This document shows, one piece after another, positions 53,902 to 62,717 of a stretch of DNA of 64,000 nt. Source of the stretch: Planctomycetota bacterium (GTDB lineage: Bacteria; Planctomycetota; SZUA-567; H5-PLA8); assembly GCA_015075375.1 (NCBI GenBank), contig JABTUM010000003.1, positions 744,001 to 808,000 of the forward strand, in the 5' to 3' direction. A model generated the notes under the pieces. That model searched no databases, was not told where the DNA came from, and saw nothing but the letters and a program-made list of their open reading frames with translations. The position numbers and the translations under genes were made by a program. How positions within the stretch are numbered: the first letter of the stretch is position 1; each line of letters opens with the position of its first letter.

Positions 53902-54702
53902 GTGGAGAGGAAACGCGCGCCGGTGTCCTTACCCGCCCAATCCGCCGCCGGCCACCGTCCGCCGCCCGACCTGCGCAACGCGCGGCTTTGGCCGACGCTG
54001 GAGCCGCCGATCCCGCGCGCGGCGATGCCGCGGCATGTCGCGATCATCATGGACGGGAACGGGCGCTGGGCCAAGCGGCGCGGCTGGCTGCGCGTCAAGG
54101 GGCACGAAGCCGGCGCGGAGGCCGTGCGCGATATCGTGCGCTACGGCGGGCAGATCCATCTGGGCGCGTTGACGCTGTACGCCTTCAGCACCGAGAACTG
54201 GAAGCGCCCGCGGCGCGAAGTCCAGTATCTGATGCGGCTGCTGAAGAAATATCTCGTCGAAGAACTGGCCGAACTGCACGCCAACGGGGTGAAGCTGACG
54301 TCGATCGGCGACGTGGCGGCGCTGCCCGAGGACGTGCGGGAAGAACTCCTCTTCGTGCAAAGCGTAACCGCGGCGAACACGGGCCTGAACCTGTGCCTGG
54401 CGCTGAACTACGGCGCTCAAGACGAACTCGCCGAGGCCGCTCGCAAGCTGGGCGAACGGGTGCGTGAAGGCGAGTTGGCGGCGGAGGCGATCGATGAAGC
54501 CGCGGTAGAAGGCGCGCTGCAGACGGCGGGGATGGCCGAACTGGATCTGCTGATCCGTACGGCCGGGGAGCGGCGGCTGAGCAACTTCCTACTGTGGCAG
54601 GCCTGCGACGCGGTCTTTCACGTGACGGAGACGTGCTGGCCGGATTTCCGGCGCGACGACCTGCGTACGGCGCTGGACGCGTACGCCGCGGTGCCGCGGT
54701 AA
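53902..54702 (+). CDS. uppS: isoprenyl transferase (undecaprenyl diphosphate synthase type)
   Basis: Cis-prenyltransferase that makes the lipid carrier for cell-wall synthesis, 266 residues from a GTG start. The catalytic Asp is in HVAIIMDGNGRWA, with YAFSTENWKRP and RTAGERRLSNFLLWQ conserved. The usual Glu of AYAELYFTD (Mg-binding in known enzymes) aligns with Val in ACDAVFHVTE, an odd change. It is followed by cdsA 3 bases later, the typical order uppS-cdsA. Confidence 0.9.
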   Translation: MERKRAPVSLPAQSAAGHRPPPDLRNARLWPTLEPPIPRAAMPRHVAIIMDGNGRWAKRRGWLRVKGHEAGAEAVRDIVRYGGQIHLGALTLYAFSTENWKRPRREVQYLMRLLKKYLVEELAELHANGVKLTSIGDVAALPEDVREELLFVQSVTAANTGLNLCLALNYGAQDELAEAARKLGERVREGELAAEAIDEAAVEGALQTAGMAELDLLIRTAGERRLSNFLLWQACDAVFHVTETCWPDFRRDDLRTALDAYAAVPR

Positions 54703-54705
54703 GAG

Positions 54706-55638
54706 ATGCTGCGCTTCCGCGTCCTCGCCGCCACGTGCATGATCGCACTGCTCGTCGCCGCGATGTGGGTGGACTTGGTCTACCTGAAGGACAGCTTCCT
54801 GCTGCACCTGGCGTTCCTGGGCGCGACGTACCTGGGGATGCGCGAATTCTGGACGCTCTGCCGCGCCGCCGGCCACCAGACCTTTTCGACGTGGGGCACG
54901 CTGGCGGGCTGCACGCTGGTCTGCATCCATTATTTTTACGTGCATACGTGGGGCGTGGAGAACGGGGTCACCGATCCGGTGGCGCAGTTCCGAGCGCTGC
55001 ATCAGGCCGAACTGCTGCAGAATGGCGCGATCGCGCTCTCGATCCTGGGCGTCTTCGTGCTGACGGCGCGGCGAAAGGATTTCCCGCATTCGCTGGGCGG
55101 CCTGGGCGTGACGAGTTTGGGGCTGATTTACCTCTGGTTCCTGCCGTCGTTCGTGCTGAAGTTGCGGCACCTGGGCGAGGACGGGCTGCCGGGCGGGCAG
55201 AACTGGAACCGTTTCGGGCATCATCTGGTGGTGGCGACGATCGTGATCGCCAAGGGCTGCGACGTCTGCGCGTATTTGTGCGGGCGCTGGCTGGGCAAAC
55301 GCAAAGCGTTCCCGCTGATCTCGCCGGGCAAGACGGTGGCGGGGGTGGTGGGCGGGCTGGGCGGTTCGCTGGCGCTGGCGCTGCTGCTGCATATCCCGGC
55401 GATCGGAGCGCTGCCGGCTCCGATCTTCACCTTACCGGAGACGCTGATCTTCGGGCTGCTGGTAGGCTTCGCGGGGATGCTGGGCGATCTATCGGAGAGC
55501 TTACTCAAGCGCTCGGCGGGAGTTAAAGACGCGGGCCACCTGGTGCCGGGGTACGGCGGGGTGATGGACGTGATCGACAGTCTGGTGGTGGCCGGACCGG
55601 TTGCCTATTTCCTGGTCCCGGCTATCATTATGTATTGA
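54706..55638 (+). CDS. cdsA: phosphatidate cytidylyltransferase
   Basis: Membrane enzyme making CDP-diacylglycerol for phospholipids, 310 residues with about seven to eight helices. The family signature appears near the end as SLLKRSAGVKDAGHLVPGYG followed by GVMDVIDS. Against the canonical form PGHGG...DRxD, the His is Tyr and the Arg is Val. It is coupled to uppS (3-base gap). Confidence 0.9.
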   Translation: MLRFRVLAATCMIALLVAAMWVDLVYLKDSFLLHLAFLGATYLGMREFWTLCRAAGHQTFSTWGTLAGCTLVCIHYFYVHTWGVENGVTDPVAQFRALHQAELLQNGAIALSILGVFVLTARRKDFPHSLGGLGVTSLGLIYLWFLPSFVLKLRHLGEDGLPGGQNWNRFGHHLVVATIVIAKGCDVCAYLCGRWLGKRKAFPLISPGKTVAGVVGGLGGSLALALLLHIPAIGALPAPIFTLPETLIFGLLVGFAGMLGDLSESLLKRSAGVKDAGHLVPGYGGVMDVIDSLVVAGPVAYFLVPAIIMY

Positions 55639-55693
55639 GCCTTGGCGTGCCCCGAGGCTGGCGGTATTCCGGGCGCCGAGGATAGCTCACCCT

Positions 55694-56797
55694 TTGAGAC
55701 GGACCATCGAGTTGGACGACCCGGAGATCGCGCGGGCGTTGTTGGGTGAAGGCGACTGTCATCTGCGCCGGGTGCGGGACGCGTTGGGCCTGGAGGTGGT
55801 GGTCCGCAACGACCTGCTGCTCTTGCAAGGTCCCGAGCGCTCGGTGAAGCGCGGGGAACGCACGTTTCGCGACATGCTGGCGGCCGTCCGCGACAGCGGG
55901 CATCTCGAAGCCCGGGATGTGGATCTGATTTTGGAGGCGGCGTTGAATCGCGAGCCCTTCCCGCAACCCGACGACGATCTGTCCCGGCCGCCCCAGGCCT
56001 CGGAAGAATGGCACGACCCGTCCACCCGGCACCGGCGCCACCGGCGCAACCGCCGCGAGCACGAGATCTTCCTGCCCGACGAGCCCGGCGAATGGGGCGC
56101 GCCGGACGAGAGCGTGCTGGCGGGGCGCGTGCGCACGTTCTCGGAGGGGCAGAAGCGCTACGTCGAGGCGATCCGGACGCACGACGTTGTCTTCGCGTCG
56201 GGCCCGGCGGGCTCCGGCAAGACGTACCTCGCGGTGGCCCTGGCGCTGGAGGCGCTGACGCGGCGGATCGTGCACCGGCTGATCCTGGTACGCCCGGCGG
56301 TGGAAGCCGGGGAGCACCTGGGCTTTCTGCCGGGCGACTTGCGCGAGAAAGTCAATCCGTATCTGCGCCCGCTGTACGACGCGCTGCACGATCTGCTCAA
56401 TCCGCTCCAGGTGGAGAAATTCAGCGAGCGCGGCATCGTGGAGGTCGCGCCGCTGGCGTTCATGCGCGGGCGGACGCTGAACCACGCGTTCGTGATTCTG
56501 GACGAAGCGCAGAACACGACGCCGAAGCAGATGAAGATGTTCCTGACGCGGCTGGGCAACCAGTCTCGGGCGGTGATCACCGGCGATACGACACAGGTGG
56601 ACCTGCCGGACGGGAATCCGTCGGGTCTGGCGCACGCGCAACGCGTGCTGAAGGGCGTGCCGGGGGTGGCCTTCGTGGGCCTGGAGCGCGAGGACATCGT
56701 GCGGCATCCGCTGGTGCAGCGGATCGTGGATGCGTACGAGGCCAGCGAGCAGGGCAAGCGCGAGAACGGCGACGGGCGCGAGACGGCGCGGCCATGA
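55694..56797 (+). CDS. phoH: PhoH-family ATPase
   Basis: A 367-residue PhoH-like P-loop ATPase. The Walker A motif is SGPAGSGKTYLAVALALEA, and Walker B is FVILDEAQNTT. PhoH proteins act in RNA quality control and are usually paired with YbeY, which lies 2.6 kb downstream here. The first recognisable residues read RRTIELDDPEIARALL, and I place the start at TTG 55694, since earlier in-frame starts overlap cdsA. The start is less certain than the gene. Confidence 0.88.
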   Translation: MRRTIELDDPEIARALLGEGDCHLRRVRDALGLEVVVRNDLLLLQGPERSVKRGERTFRDMLAAVRDSGHLEARDVDLILEAALNREPFPQPDDDLSRPPQASEEWHDPSTRHRRHRRNRREHEIFLPDEPGEWGAPDESVLAGRVRTFSEGQKRYVEAIRTHDVVFASGPAGSGKTYLAVALALEALTRRIVHRLILVRPAVEAGEHLGFLPGDLREKVNPYLRPLYDALHDLLNPLQVEKFSERGIVEVAPLAFMRGRTLNHAFVILDEAQNTTPKQMKMFLTRLGNQSRAVITGDTTQVDLPDGNPSGLAHAQRVLKGVPGVAFVGLEREDIVRHPLVQRIVDAYEASEQGKRENGDGRETARP

Positions 56798-56893
56798 GCG
56801 TATCGAACGCCGTAACGCGATTCGGCGCCGGCCGGGCCGAATCCGGCTTGCCGCGCCGCGGCGGCGGATGCCGCGCAGGCAGGAGCGTATGAC

Positions 56894-59428
56894 GTGAGCT
56901 GGTTCGACTTCATGCGCGGCCGCGGCGGAGCGCGGCGAGCCCGCACGGGCGGACCGGTGCTGGGTCCGGTGCGCGGGCGTGAAGAGACGGGCCGCCCGTC
57001 GGAACGGCGCACGCTGCCCGGTCCCGCGGGGGTGCTCTTCTGCGCGATGCTGGTCGGCGCGGTGGTCTTCATCATCGATTACGGGGTGCTTCCGCCGCCG
57101 CTGCACGAAAAAGACATCGCGCCGGCGGACTTCGAAGCGCGCGAGTCGTTCAGCTACTGGGACCACGATTACATCCGGCAGTTGCGCGAGACGGCCGCGG
57201 AGCAGGCTCCGCTGGTCTTCGAAGTCGTGCCGAACTGGCGCACCGAGCTGCTGCAGGATCTGCGGCGGATGTGCGAGATCATCGAGGGCGCCGGAGGCCT
57301 CGAGCCGGCCACCGTCGCGATCAACAGTCCCAAGGAATCGCAGCTCGTCGAACGATTGTTCCAGCACTACACGCGGCTGGGCAAGCAGTCGCTGACACGC
57401 GATCTGCTGTGGGACATCGACTTCCAGTTGCGCACGATCGAAGTGGAAGGCGTGCTGAGCCAGGAGCATTACCAGAGTTACTGGCAGCAGCGCGCGGCGC
57501 GGCGGGTGCTGGTGCGGCAGGGCGACGACCCGGCGCTCCTGCCGCGCGAATCGCGGCGGCTCAAGTCGGTCCTCGAGGCGCAGCGCGAACTGGCGGAGAA
57601 GCTGTCCAATTTGCCGCGCTACGCCGAACCGCTGCAGCGCGCGCTGGCGCGGCACCTGGAAGAGCGCCTGAAACCGAATTTAAGCTACGATCCGGACGCC
57701 TCGGCGCAGCAGGCGCAAGCGGCGCAGGAGCAGGTGCCGGACAGCAACCGGCAGGTGCGCCGGGGCGAGCAGATCCTGGCGAAGGGCGAGCCGGTGGGCA
57801 GCGACCAGCTGCGCATGCTGCGCGAGGAGGCGCAGGCGTACAAGGCTTCGCTGCCCTGGATGACGTACGCCTTCCGCATCATGGGCATCGCGTCGCTGGC
57901 GGCGGCGGTGATTTATCTGGCGCTGGTGGCGCTGCGCCGCCTGGAGCCGGGGATCTTTCTGCGGCGGCGGCAACTCGTGCTGCTGGGGCTGGCCTGCCTG
58001 GCGGTGCTGGCGGTGGCGAAGGGCCTGATGCTGGGCGAACTGCCGCGCCAACTCGCTCCGGTGACGTTCGCGGCGGTGATCGCGTCGCTGGCGTTTTCTC
58101 AGGGCGTGGCGCTGGTGATCACGCTTTCGCTGGCGCTGCTGACGGGCTTCACGGCCGGCGGCGACATGAGCCTCGCGCTGACGCTGCTGCTGGGCGGCTT
58201 CATCACCGCGCTGCCGTCGAAGCGCCTGCAGAAGCGATTCGATCTGCTGTGGTACGGGCTCCTGGGCGGCTTCGTGCAAGGCGGTACGATCTTGCTGCTC
58301 TCGCTGCTGCGGAGCACCGGGATTCTCACCGTCGCGGGGCTTTCGCAGTTCGGCCTGCCGATGTTCCAGTTCCCGACGGCCGACGAGGCGCTGTGGGGCT
58401 TCCTGAATTGCGCCGGCTGCGGCCTGTTGCTCTCGGCGCTGCTCCCGCCGCTGGAAGTGCTCTTCGGAATCATCACCAACATCCGGCTGTACGAGTTGTC
58501 CGATCCGACGCACCCGGGGCTGCGCAAGATCCAGCTTGAGGCGCCCGGCACTTGGGCGCACACGCTGCAGGTGGCATCGCTGGTGGAACCTGCGGTGGAA
58601 GCCATCGGCGGGAACATTCATCTCGCGCGCGCGGGCACGTACTACCACGACTTGGGCAAGACGTTGAAGCCGGAGTACTTTGTCGAGAACCAGATGGGCG
58701 CGGAGGAGAGGCACCGGCGGCTGGCGCCGAGCGTGAGCGCGCTGATTATTACGTCGCACGTGAAAGACGGGATCGAGCTGGCGCGCGATTACGGGCTGCC
58801 GCAGCAGATCGTGGATTTCATTCCCGAGCACCACGGGACAACGCTGGTGAGTTTCTTCTATCATTCGGCGCAGAAGCGGGCCGAAGAGGACCGCGCGCAG
58901 GGCAAGGGCGGGCAGGTGCAGGAGTCGTTCTTCCGCTACCCCGGCCCCAAACCGCGCAGCCGCGAGACGGCGGTGCTGATGCTGGCGGATACGATCGAGG
59001 CCGCGTCGCGGACCCTGGAAGCGCCCAGCGCGACGCGCCTGCAGCAGTTCGTGCACGAACTGATCATGGCGAAGCTGCTCGACCGCCAATTGGACGACTG
59101 CGAACTGACCTTCCGCGATCTGGCGGTGATCGAAGCGACGTTCCTGCGCGTGCTGGTGGGGCGCTTCCACGGACGCATCCGGTATCCGGGGCAGGACGAC
59201 CAAGGCAGCGGCATCCACCCCGGCGGCAAGGTGGGGGGCAGCAGTTCGCGGCTGCACAGCGTCGAGCAGAAGACGCGGAAGATTCCGCGCGAAGCGCTCT
59301 TACAGGCCGAGGCGGAAGCCGAAGGCCGGCCGCTGGCCTCGCCGACGCCAGACGAGATCGCGCCTGCCGCGACCGCGCAGGGTTCGGACGGCGAGCCGGC
59401 GAACCCGCCGCGCGGCCACTCGAACTGA
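56894..59428 (+). CDS. 7TMR-HD phosphohydrolase (PgpH type)
   Basis: An 844-residue membrane protein of the PgpH/7TMR-HD family, which in other bacteria hydrolyses c-di-AMP. An N-terminal helix near 45-65 is followed by an extracytoplasmic domain (65-330), seven helices (330-530), and a cytoplasmic HD domain with WAHTLQVASLVEPAV, YYHDLGK and SHVKDGIELARDYGL, then EHHGTTLVSFFYH. The C-terminal 80 residues are disordered. The GTG start at 56894 has AGGAG 8 bases away. The gene order phoH - HD - ybeY is conserved in many bacteria. Confidence 0.92.
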   Translation: MSWFDFMRGRGGARRARTGGPVLGPVRGREETGRPSERRTLPGPAGVLFCAMLVGAVVFIIDYGVLPPPLHEKDIAPADFEARESFSYWDHDYIRQLRETAAEQAPLVFEVVPNWRTELLQDLRRMCEIIEGAGGLEPATVAINSPKESQLVERLFQHYTRLGKQSLTRDLLWDIDFQLRTIEVEGVLSQEHYQSYWQQRAARRVLVRQGDDPALLPRESRRLKSVLEAQRELAEKLSNLPRYAEPLQRALARHLEERLKPNLSYDPDASAQQAQAAQEQVPDSNRQVRRGEQILAKGEPVGSDQLRMLREEAQAYKASLPWMTYAFRIMGIASLAAAVIYLALVALRRLEPGIFLRRRQLVLLGLACLAVLAVAKGLMLGELPRQLAPVTFAAVIASLAFSQGVALVITLSLALLTGFTAGGDMSLALTLLLGGFITALPSKRLQKRFDLLWYGLLGGFVQGGTILLLSLLRSTGILTVAGLSQFGLPMFQFPTADEALWGFLNCAGCGLLLSALLPPLEVLFGIITNIRLYELSDPTHPGLRKIQLEAPGTWAHTLQVASLVEPAVEAIGGNIHLARAGTYYHDLGKTLKPEYFVENQMGAEERHRRLAPSVSALIITSHVKDGIELARDYGLPQQIVDFIPEHHGTTLVSFFYHSAQKRAEEDRAQGKGGQVQESFFRYPGPKPRSRETAVLMLADTIEAASRTLEAPSATRLQQFVHELIMAKLLDRQLDDCELTFRDLAVIEATFLRVLVGRFHGRIRYPGQDDQGSGIHPGGKVGGSSSRLHSVEQKTRKIPREALLQAEAEAEGRPLASPTPDEIAPAATAQGSDGEPANPPRGHSN

Positions 59429-59440
59429 CCGCACCCAGCG

Positions 59441-59992
59441 ATGGCCCGCCTGCACGCTCCTACGATCGCCGCGCGCCGGATCGCGCGCCCCGGCGCACCG
59501 AAGTCGCCCAGCCAAGCCGACCTGTCGCACCTCTTCGCGGCGGCGTGGCGCGCGGCCTCCCCTGCCCGGCGGCCGAAGCCACAGGCGTTCGAGCGCCTCG
59601 CCGCGGACGTGATGCTGGTAGGCGACACGGAGATCGCAGCGCTGAACGCGCAGCACATGCGCCACGACGGGCCGACGGACGTGCTTTCGTTCCCGATGGG
59701 CGAGCCGGATTTCGAACGGAAAGCGTATTTTCTGGGCGAGATCGTGGCCAGCCACGAGACGGCGGCGCGGGAAGCCGCGGCGCGAGGGTTGGAACCGCGT
59801 GAAGAATTGGCGCGGTACTGCGTGCACGGATTTCTGCATCTGCTGGGTTACGAAGACGGAACGCCGGCGCGGCGCAAGGCGATGGAGGCGGTGCAGGAGC
59901 AGGCGCTGAAAGCGTGGAGCGGCAAACTTCAACCGGCAACCGACAAGAACCAAACTAGCTTCAAAGGGCAACCGGCAAAAGGCAAAAGGTAA
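59441..59992 (+). CDS. ybeY: rRNA maturation endoribonuclease YbeY
   Basis: A 183-residue metal-dependent RNase that processes rRNA 3' ends. The conserved stretch is CVHGFLHLLGYEDGTP; typical YbeY has HGxLHLxGYDH with three His ligands. Here the third His is replaced in the EDGT context, so Asp or Glu may serve as ligand. The last 20 residues (QTSFKGQPAKGKR) run into an A/G-rich low-complexity stretch and are probably not conserved. Confidence 0.87.
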   Translation: MARLHAPTIAARRIARPGAPKSPSQADLSHLFAAAWRAASPARRPKPQAFERLAADVMLVGDTEIAALNAQHMRHDGPTDVLSFPMGEPDFERKAYFLGEIVASHETAAREAAARGLEPREELARYCVHGFLHLLGYEDGTPARRKAMEAVQEQALKAWSGKLQPATDKNQTSFKGQPAKGKR

Positions 59993-60050
59993 AGGGCAAA
60001 CCACGGTGACGGCGCATCTGGCCACACACGATTTCCAAAAATGAACTAGA

Positions 60051-60911
60051 ATGCCTGCACCGTTGCTTTCTGCACCCGCCGCGCGGAGCCGCCCGTTGGA
60101 ACTGCCCGCTTACGTCACGTTCGAGCGCCCGCGCGAATCGTTCGAGGCGCCGGGGCTTTCGGTGGTGATTCCCGCGTACAACGAGGCGCGGCGGATCGGC
60201 CCGCACTTGGACAAGATCCAAGCGTATTTCGCGGCGCATCCCGAGCCCTATGAGCTGCTCGTCTCCAGCGACGGAAGCACGGACGGTACGGCCGAATTGA
60301 TTCGCGAACGCATGCAGAGCTTTCCGCGGCTGGGGCTGGTGTCCTATGCGAAAAACCGCGGCAAGGGGCACGCCGTACGCATGGGCATGCGCGCGGCGCG
60401 CGGCGCGCAGCGGCTCTTCGCCGACGCCGACGGCTCGACCCCGATCGAAGAGATCGAACGGCTGCGCGCGGGATTGGCGCAGTCGGGAGCCCAGATCGCG
60501 GTGGGTTCGCGTGCGCTTCCTGCCCCTGGGATCGAACGGCAGATCAAGCCGCACCGCTACGTGATCGGACAAGTCTTCCGGATGCTGCGCTCGGCCTTGA
60601 TGGACGTTCACGTGGTGGACAGCCAGTGCGGCTTCAAGCTGTTCGGCGCGCGGGCGGCGGACCTGATCTTCCCCGCGGCGCAGGTGGACGGCTTCGCGTT
60701 CGACGTGGAGTTGCTGTTCCTCGCCGCGCGCTGGGATCTGGCGGTGACCGAGGTGGCGGTGAACTGGCACGACGACCAGGCGAGCCGCGTGAACCTGCTG
60801 ACCGATCCATTCAAGATGCTTCGCGACATGTGGCGCGTGCGCCGCATGCACCGCGATACGCCGCGCCCGGCGCCCGCGCGCGATCCGCTTCCCCAGACCA
60901 CGGAACGCTGA
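60051..60911 (+). CDS. family 2 glycosyltransferase
   Basis: A 286-residue GT-A transferase of the polyprenyl-phosphate mannose/glucose synthase type. Motifs are SVVIPAYNEARRIGPHL, VSSDGSTDGTAELI and the DxD-like FADADGSTPIEEI. No C-terminal membrane helices are seen, in contrast to some relatives. It lies between ybeY and a methyltransferase gene 18 bases away, suggesting a two-gene surface-glycan unit. Confidence 0.87.
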   Translation: MPAPLLSAPAARSRPLELPAYVTFERPRESFEAPGLSVVIPAYNEARRIGPHLDKIQAYFAAHPEPYELLVSSDGSTDGTAELIRERMQSFPRLGLVSYAKNRGKGHAVRMGMRAARGAQRLFADADGSTPIEEIERLRAGLAQSGAQIAVGSRALPAPGIERQIKPHRYVIGQVFRMLRSALMDVHVVDSQCGFKLFGARAADLIFPAAQVDGFAFDVELLFLAARWDLAVTEVAVNWHDDQASRVNLLTDPFKMLRDMWRVRRMHRDTPRPAPARDPLPQTTER

Positions 60912-60929
60912 GCGCGGCGGCGCGAACTC

Positions 60930-61658
60930 ATGGAAGCCGAACTCTTCGATGCCATCCATCGGCACGGCAAACGGCACTGGTGGTTCCGCGGACGCCGTGC
61001 CGTCGCCTTCGCGCAGATCGACCGCTTCTTCGACCGCCGCGGCGGCGCGGTGCTCGATCTGGGCTGCGGAGCGGGGACGAACCTCGAGGAACTCGCGCGC
61101 TACGGCGAAGTCTCCGGCGCCGATCCGTCCGCTCAGGCGCTCAAGTATTGCCGGACCTTCTTCAAGGGCCGGCTCGACGAAGTCTGGCTTCCGGACAAGG
61201 TGCCGTACGCCGACGCGACGTTCGACCTCGTGGTGATGCTCGACGTTCTGGAGCATGTCGAGGACGACGCCGGCGCGTTGAAGCAGGTGTTTCGCATCCT
61301 CAAGCCCGGCGGGACGCTGGCGCTGACCGTCCCGGCGCTGCGCTGGCTGTGGAGCCAGCACGACGTGGAGCACCACCACTTCCGGCGCTACCACCGATCC
61401 GACCTGCGCGCGCTGCTGACCGCGCAGGGCTTCGAGATCCGTTTCATCAGCTACGCCATGTTCCTGCTGCTCCCGCCCATGGGACTGGCGCGGCTGCTGC
61501 TGCGGCCCAAGACGTGGAGTTCGAAAGACCTCGAGTCGGGTACGCGCCCAAGCGCGCGGCTGTTCGAATGGATCTTCGCATTCGAGCGGCACCTGATGCG
61601 CATCGCCCCGCTGCCGATCGGCGGCTCGCTGGTGGCGATCGCACGCAAGCCCCTGTAA
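60930..61658 (+). CDS. class I SAM-dependent methyltransferase
   Basis: A 242-residue methyltransferase. The SAM motif I is VLDLGCGAGTNLEELA near residue 45; motif II DLVVMLDVLEHVEDD and motif III ILKPGGTLALTVP follow. The pattern resembles enzymes acting on glycan or lipid intermediates. It is paired with the GT2 gene upstream. Confidence 0.87.
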   Translation: MEAELFDAIHRHGKRHWWFRGRRAVAFAQIDRFFDRRGGAVLDLGCGAGTNLEELARYGEVSGADPSAQALKYCRTFFKGRLDEVWLPDKVPYADATFDLVVMLDVLEHVEDDAGALKQVFRILKPGGTLALTVPALRWLWSQHDVEHHHFRRYHRSDLRALLTAQGFEIRFISYAMFLLLPPMGLARLLLRPKTWSSKDLESGTRPSARLFEWIFAFERHLMRIAPLPIGGSLVAIARKPL

Positions 61659-61725
61659 AGGCGGGAGCCGAAGACACGTTCGTTTTGCGCTGCGGACCGC
61701 GTCGCGCGACGGCTACAATCCCCGC

Positions 61726-62634
61726 ATGCCGATCTTGAAAGACCGCGCGATCGTGCTGCGCACGTACGAAGTCCAGAACACCAGCCTCGTGCTGGTGCTG
61801 CTGGGCCGGCGGCTGGGCCAGATTCGCGTGCTGGCCAAAGGCGCGCGGCGCTGGCAGAAGCGCGGCTTCGAGCACGGCTTCGACCTGCTGGTGGAAGGCG
61901 AACTGGTCTGCTATCCGCGTCCCGGCGACGGCTTGTGGATTTTCAAGGAATGGGACGAGCGAGCGCGCCCCGCGGATTTGGGCCTGCGGCTGCCCGCCTT
62001 CGGCGCGGCGTGCTTTCTGTGCGAATTCGCGGAAGCGCTGACGCGCGAAACGTCCGGCAGCGGCGGCGAACCGTCCAGCGGCGCGGACGACGAACCGCTG
62101 TACGAACTCCTGCAGGCGGCGATCGAGGCGCTCGACGAAGGCGTCGCGCCGGGTGCGGTGCTGATTCAGTTCACGCTCCAGGCGCTGGAAGCGCAGGGTT
62201 TCCTGCCGGACCTCGAACGCTGCGGCGCGTGCGGCGCGGAACTGAACGCTTCGCGGCGTCCGGCGCGGCTGAGTCCCGAAGGGCTGGTCTGCGAAGCCTG
62301 CCTGGCCGGTGAGGCGCTCGAGAAGCTGCCGGTGGGCGCCGCGCCGCCGGGCGATCCGCGCGAACTGGCGCGGCTGCTCGATGCGCCGCCGGGTTCGCAG
62401 CCCGCGCCGGTGGTCTGGATCAGCCCCGAGCTGCTCGCGGCGTTGAAGCATATCAAGCGCACGGGGAAGCCGGTGCGGCTAAGCGCGGCGGCCGCGCGGC
62501 TGGGCGCGCGCACGCTGGTGGCGCTGGTTCACCACGCGCTGGAACAGGATCTGCGCACGCTGCGCGCGGCGGCGCGGGCGGTGCTGGCGCTGGGGCCGAA
62601 GCGAACGGTGGCGCAGCGACCACGACCGGCGTGA
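61726..62634 (+). CDS. recO: DNA repair protein RecO
   Basis: RecO helps load RecA at gaps. The 302-residue protein has the N-terminal OB-fold (IVLRTYEVQNTSLVLVLLG, IRVLAKGARR) and a C-terminal zinc motif CGACGAELNAS with CEAC. The length is slightly longer than the average. It ends before a dispersed repeat. Confidence 0.9.
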   Translation: MPILKDRAIVLRTYEVQNTSLVLVLLGRRLGQIRVLAKGARRWQKRGFEHGFDLLVEGELVCYPRPGDGLWIFKEWDERARPADLGLRLPAFGAACFLCEFAEALTRETSGSGGEPSSGADDEPLYELLQAAIEALDEGVAPGAVLIQFTLQALEAQGFLPDLERCGACGAELNASRRPARLSPEGLVCEACLAGEALEKLPVGAAPPGDPRELARLLDAPPGSQPAPVVWISPELLAALKHIKRTGKPVRLSAAAARLGARTLVALVHHALEQDLRTLRAAARAVLALGPKRTVAQRPRPA

Positions 62635-62650
62635 CGGGCGGCCGGGAGCA

Positions 62651-62691
62651 ACCTCCCTCACCCTGCCCTCTCCCAGGGGAAGAGGGAACGG
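62651..62691. repeat. dispersed CTCTCCC-type repeat, copy 2
   Basis: ACCTCCCTCACCCTGCC with CTCTCCCAGGGGAAGAGGG, related to the element at 42603-42643. It lies between recO and the convergent histidine kinase gene. Confidence 0.6.
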
Positions 62692-62717
62692 AAGGACTAC
62701 ACCCAACAACGGCGGTC

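Noticed and set aside
59968..60000. A purine-rich GGCAAAAGG-type repeat considered as a regulatory element
   Set aside because: It is a short low-complexity run at the end of ybeY without symmetry or conservation evidence.
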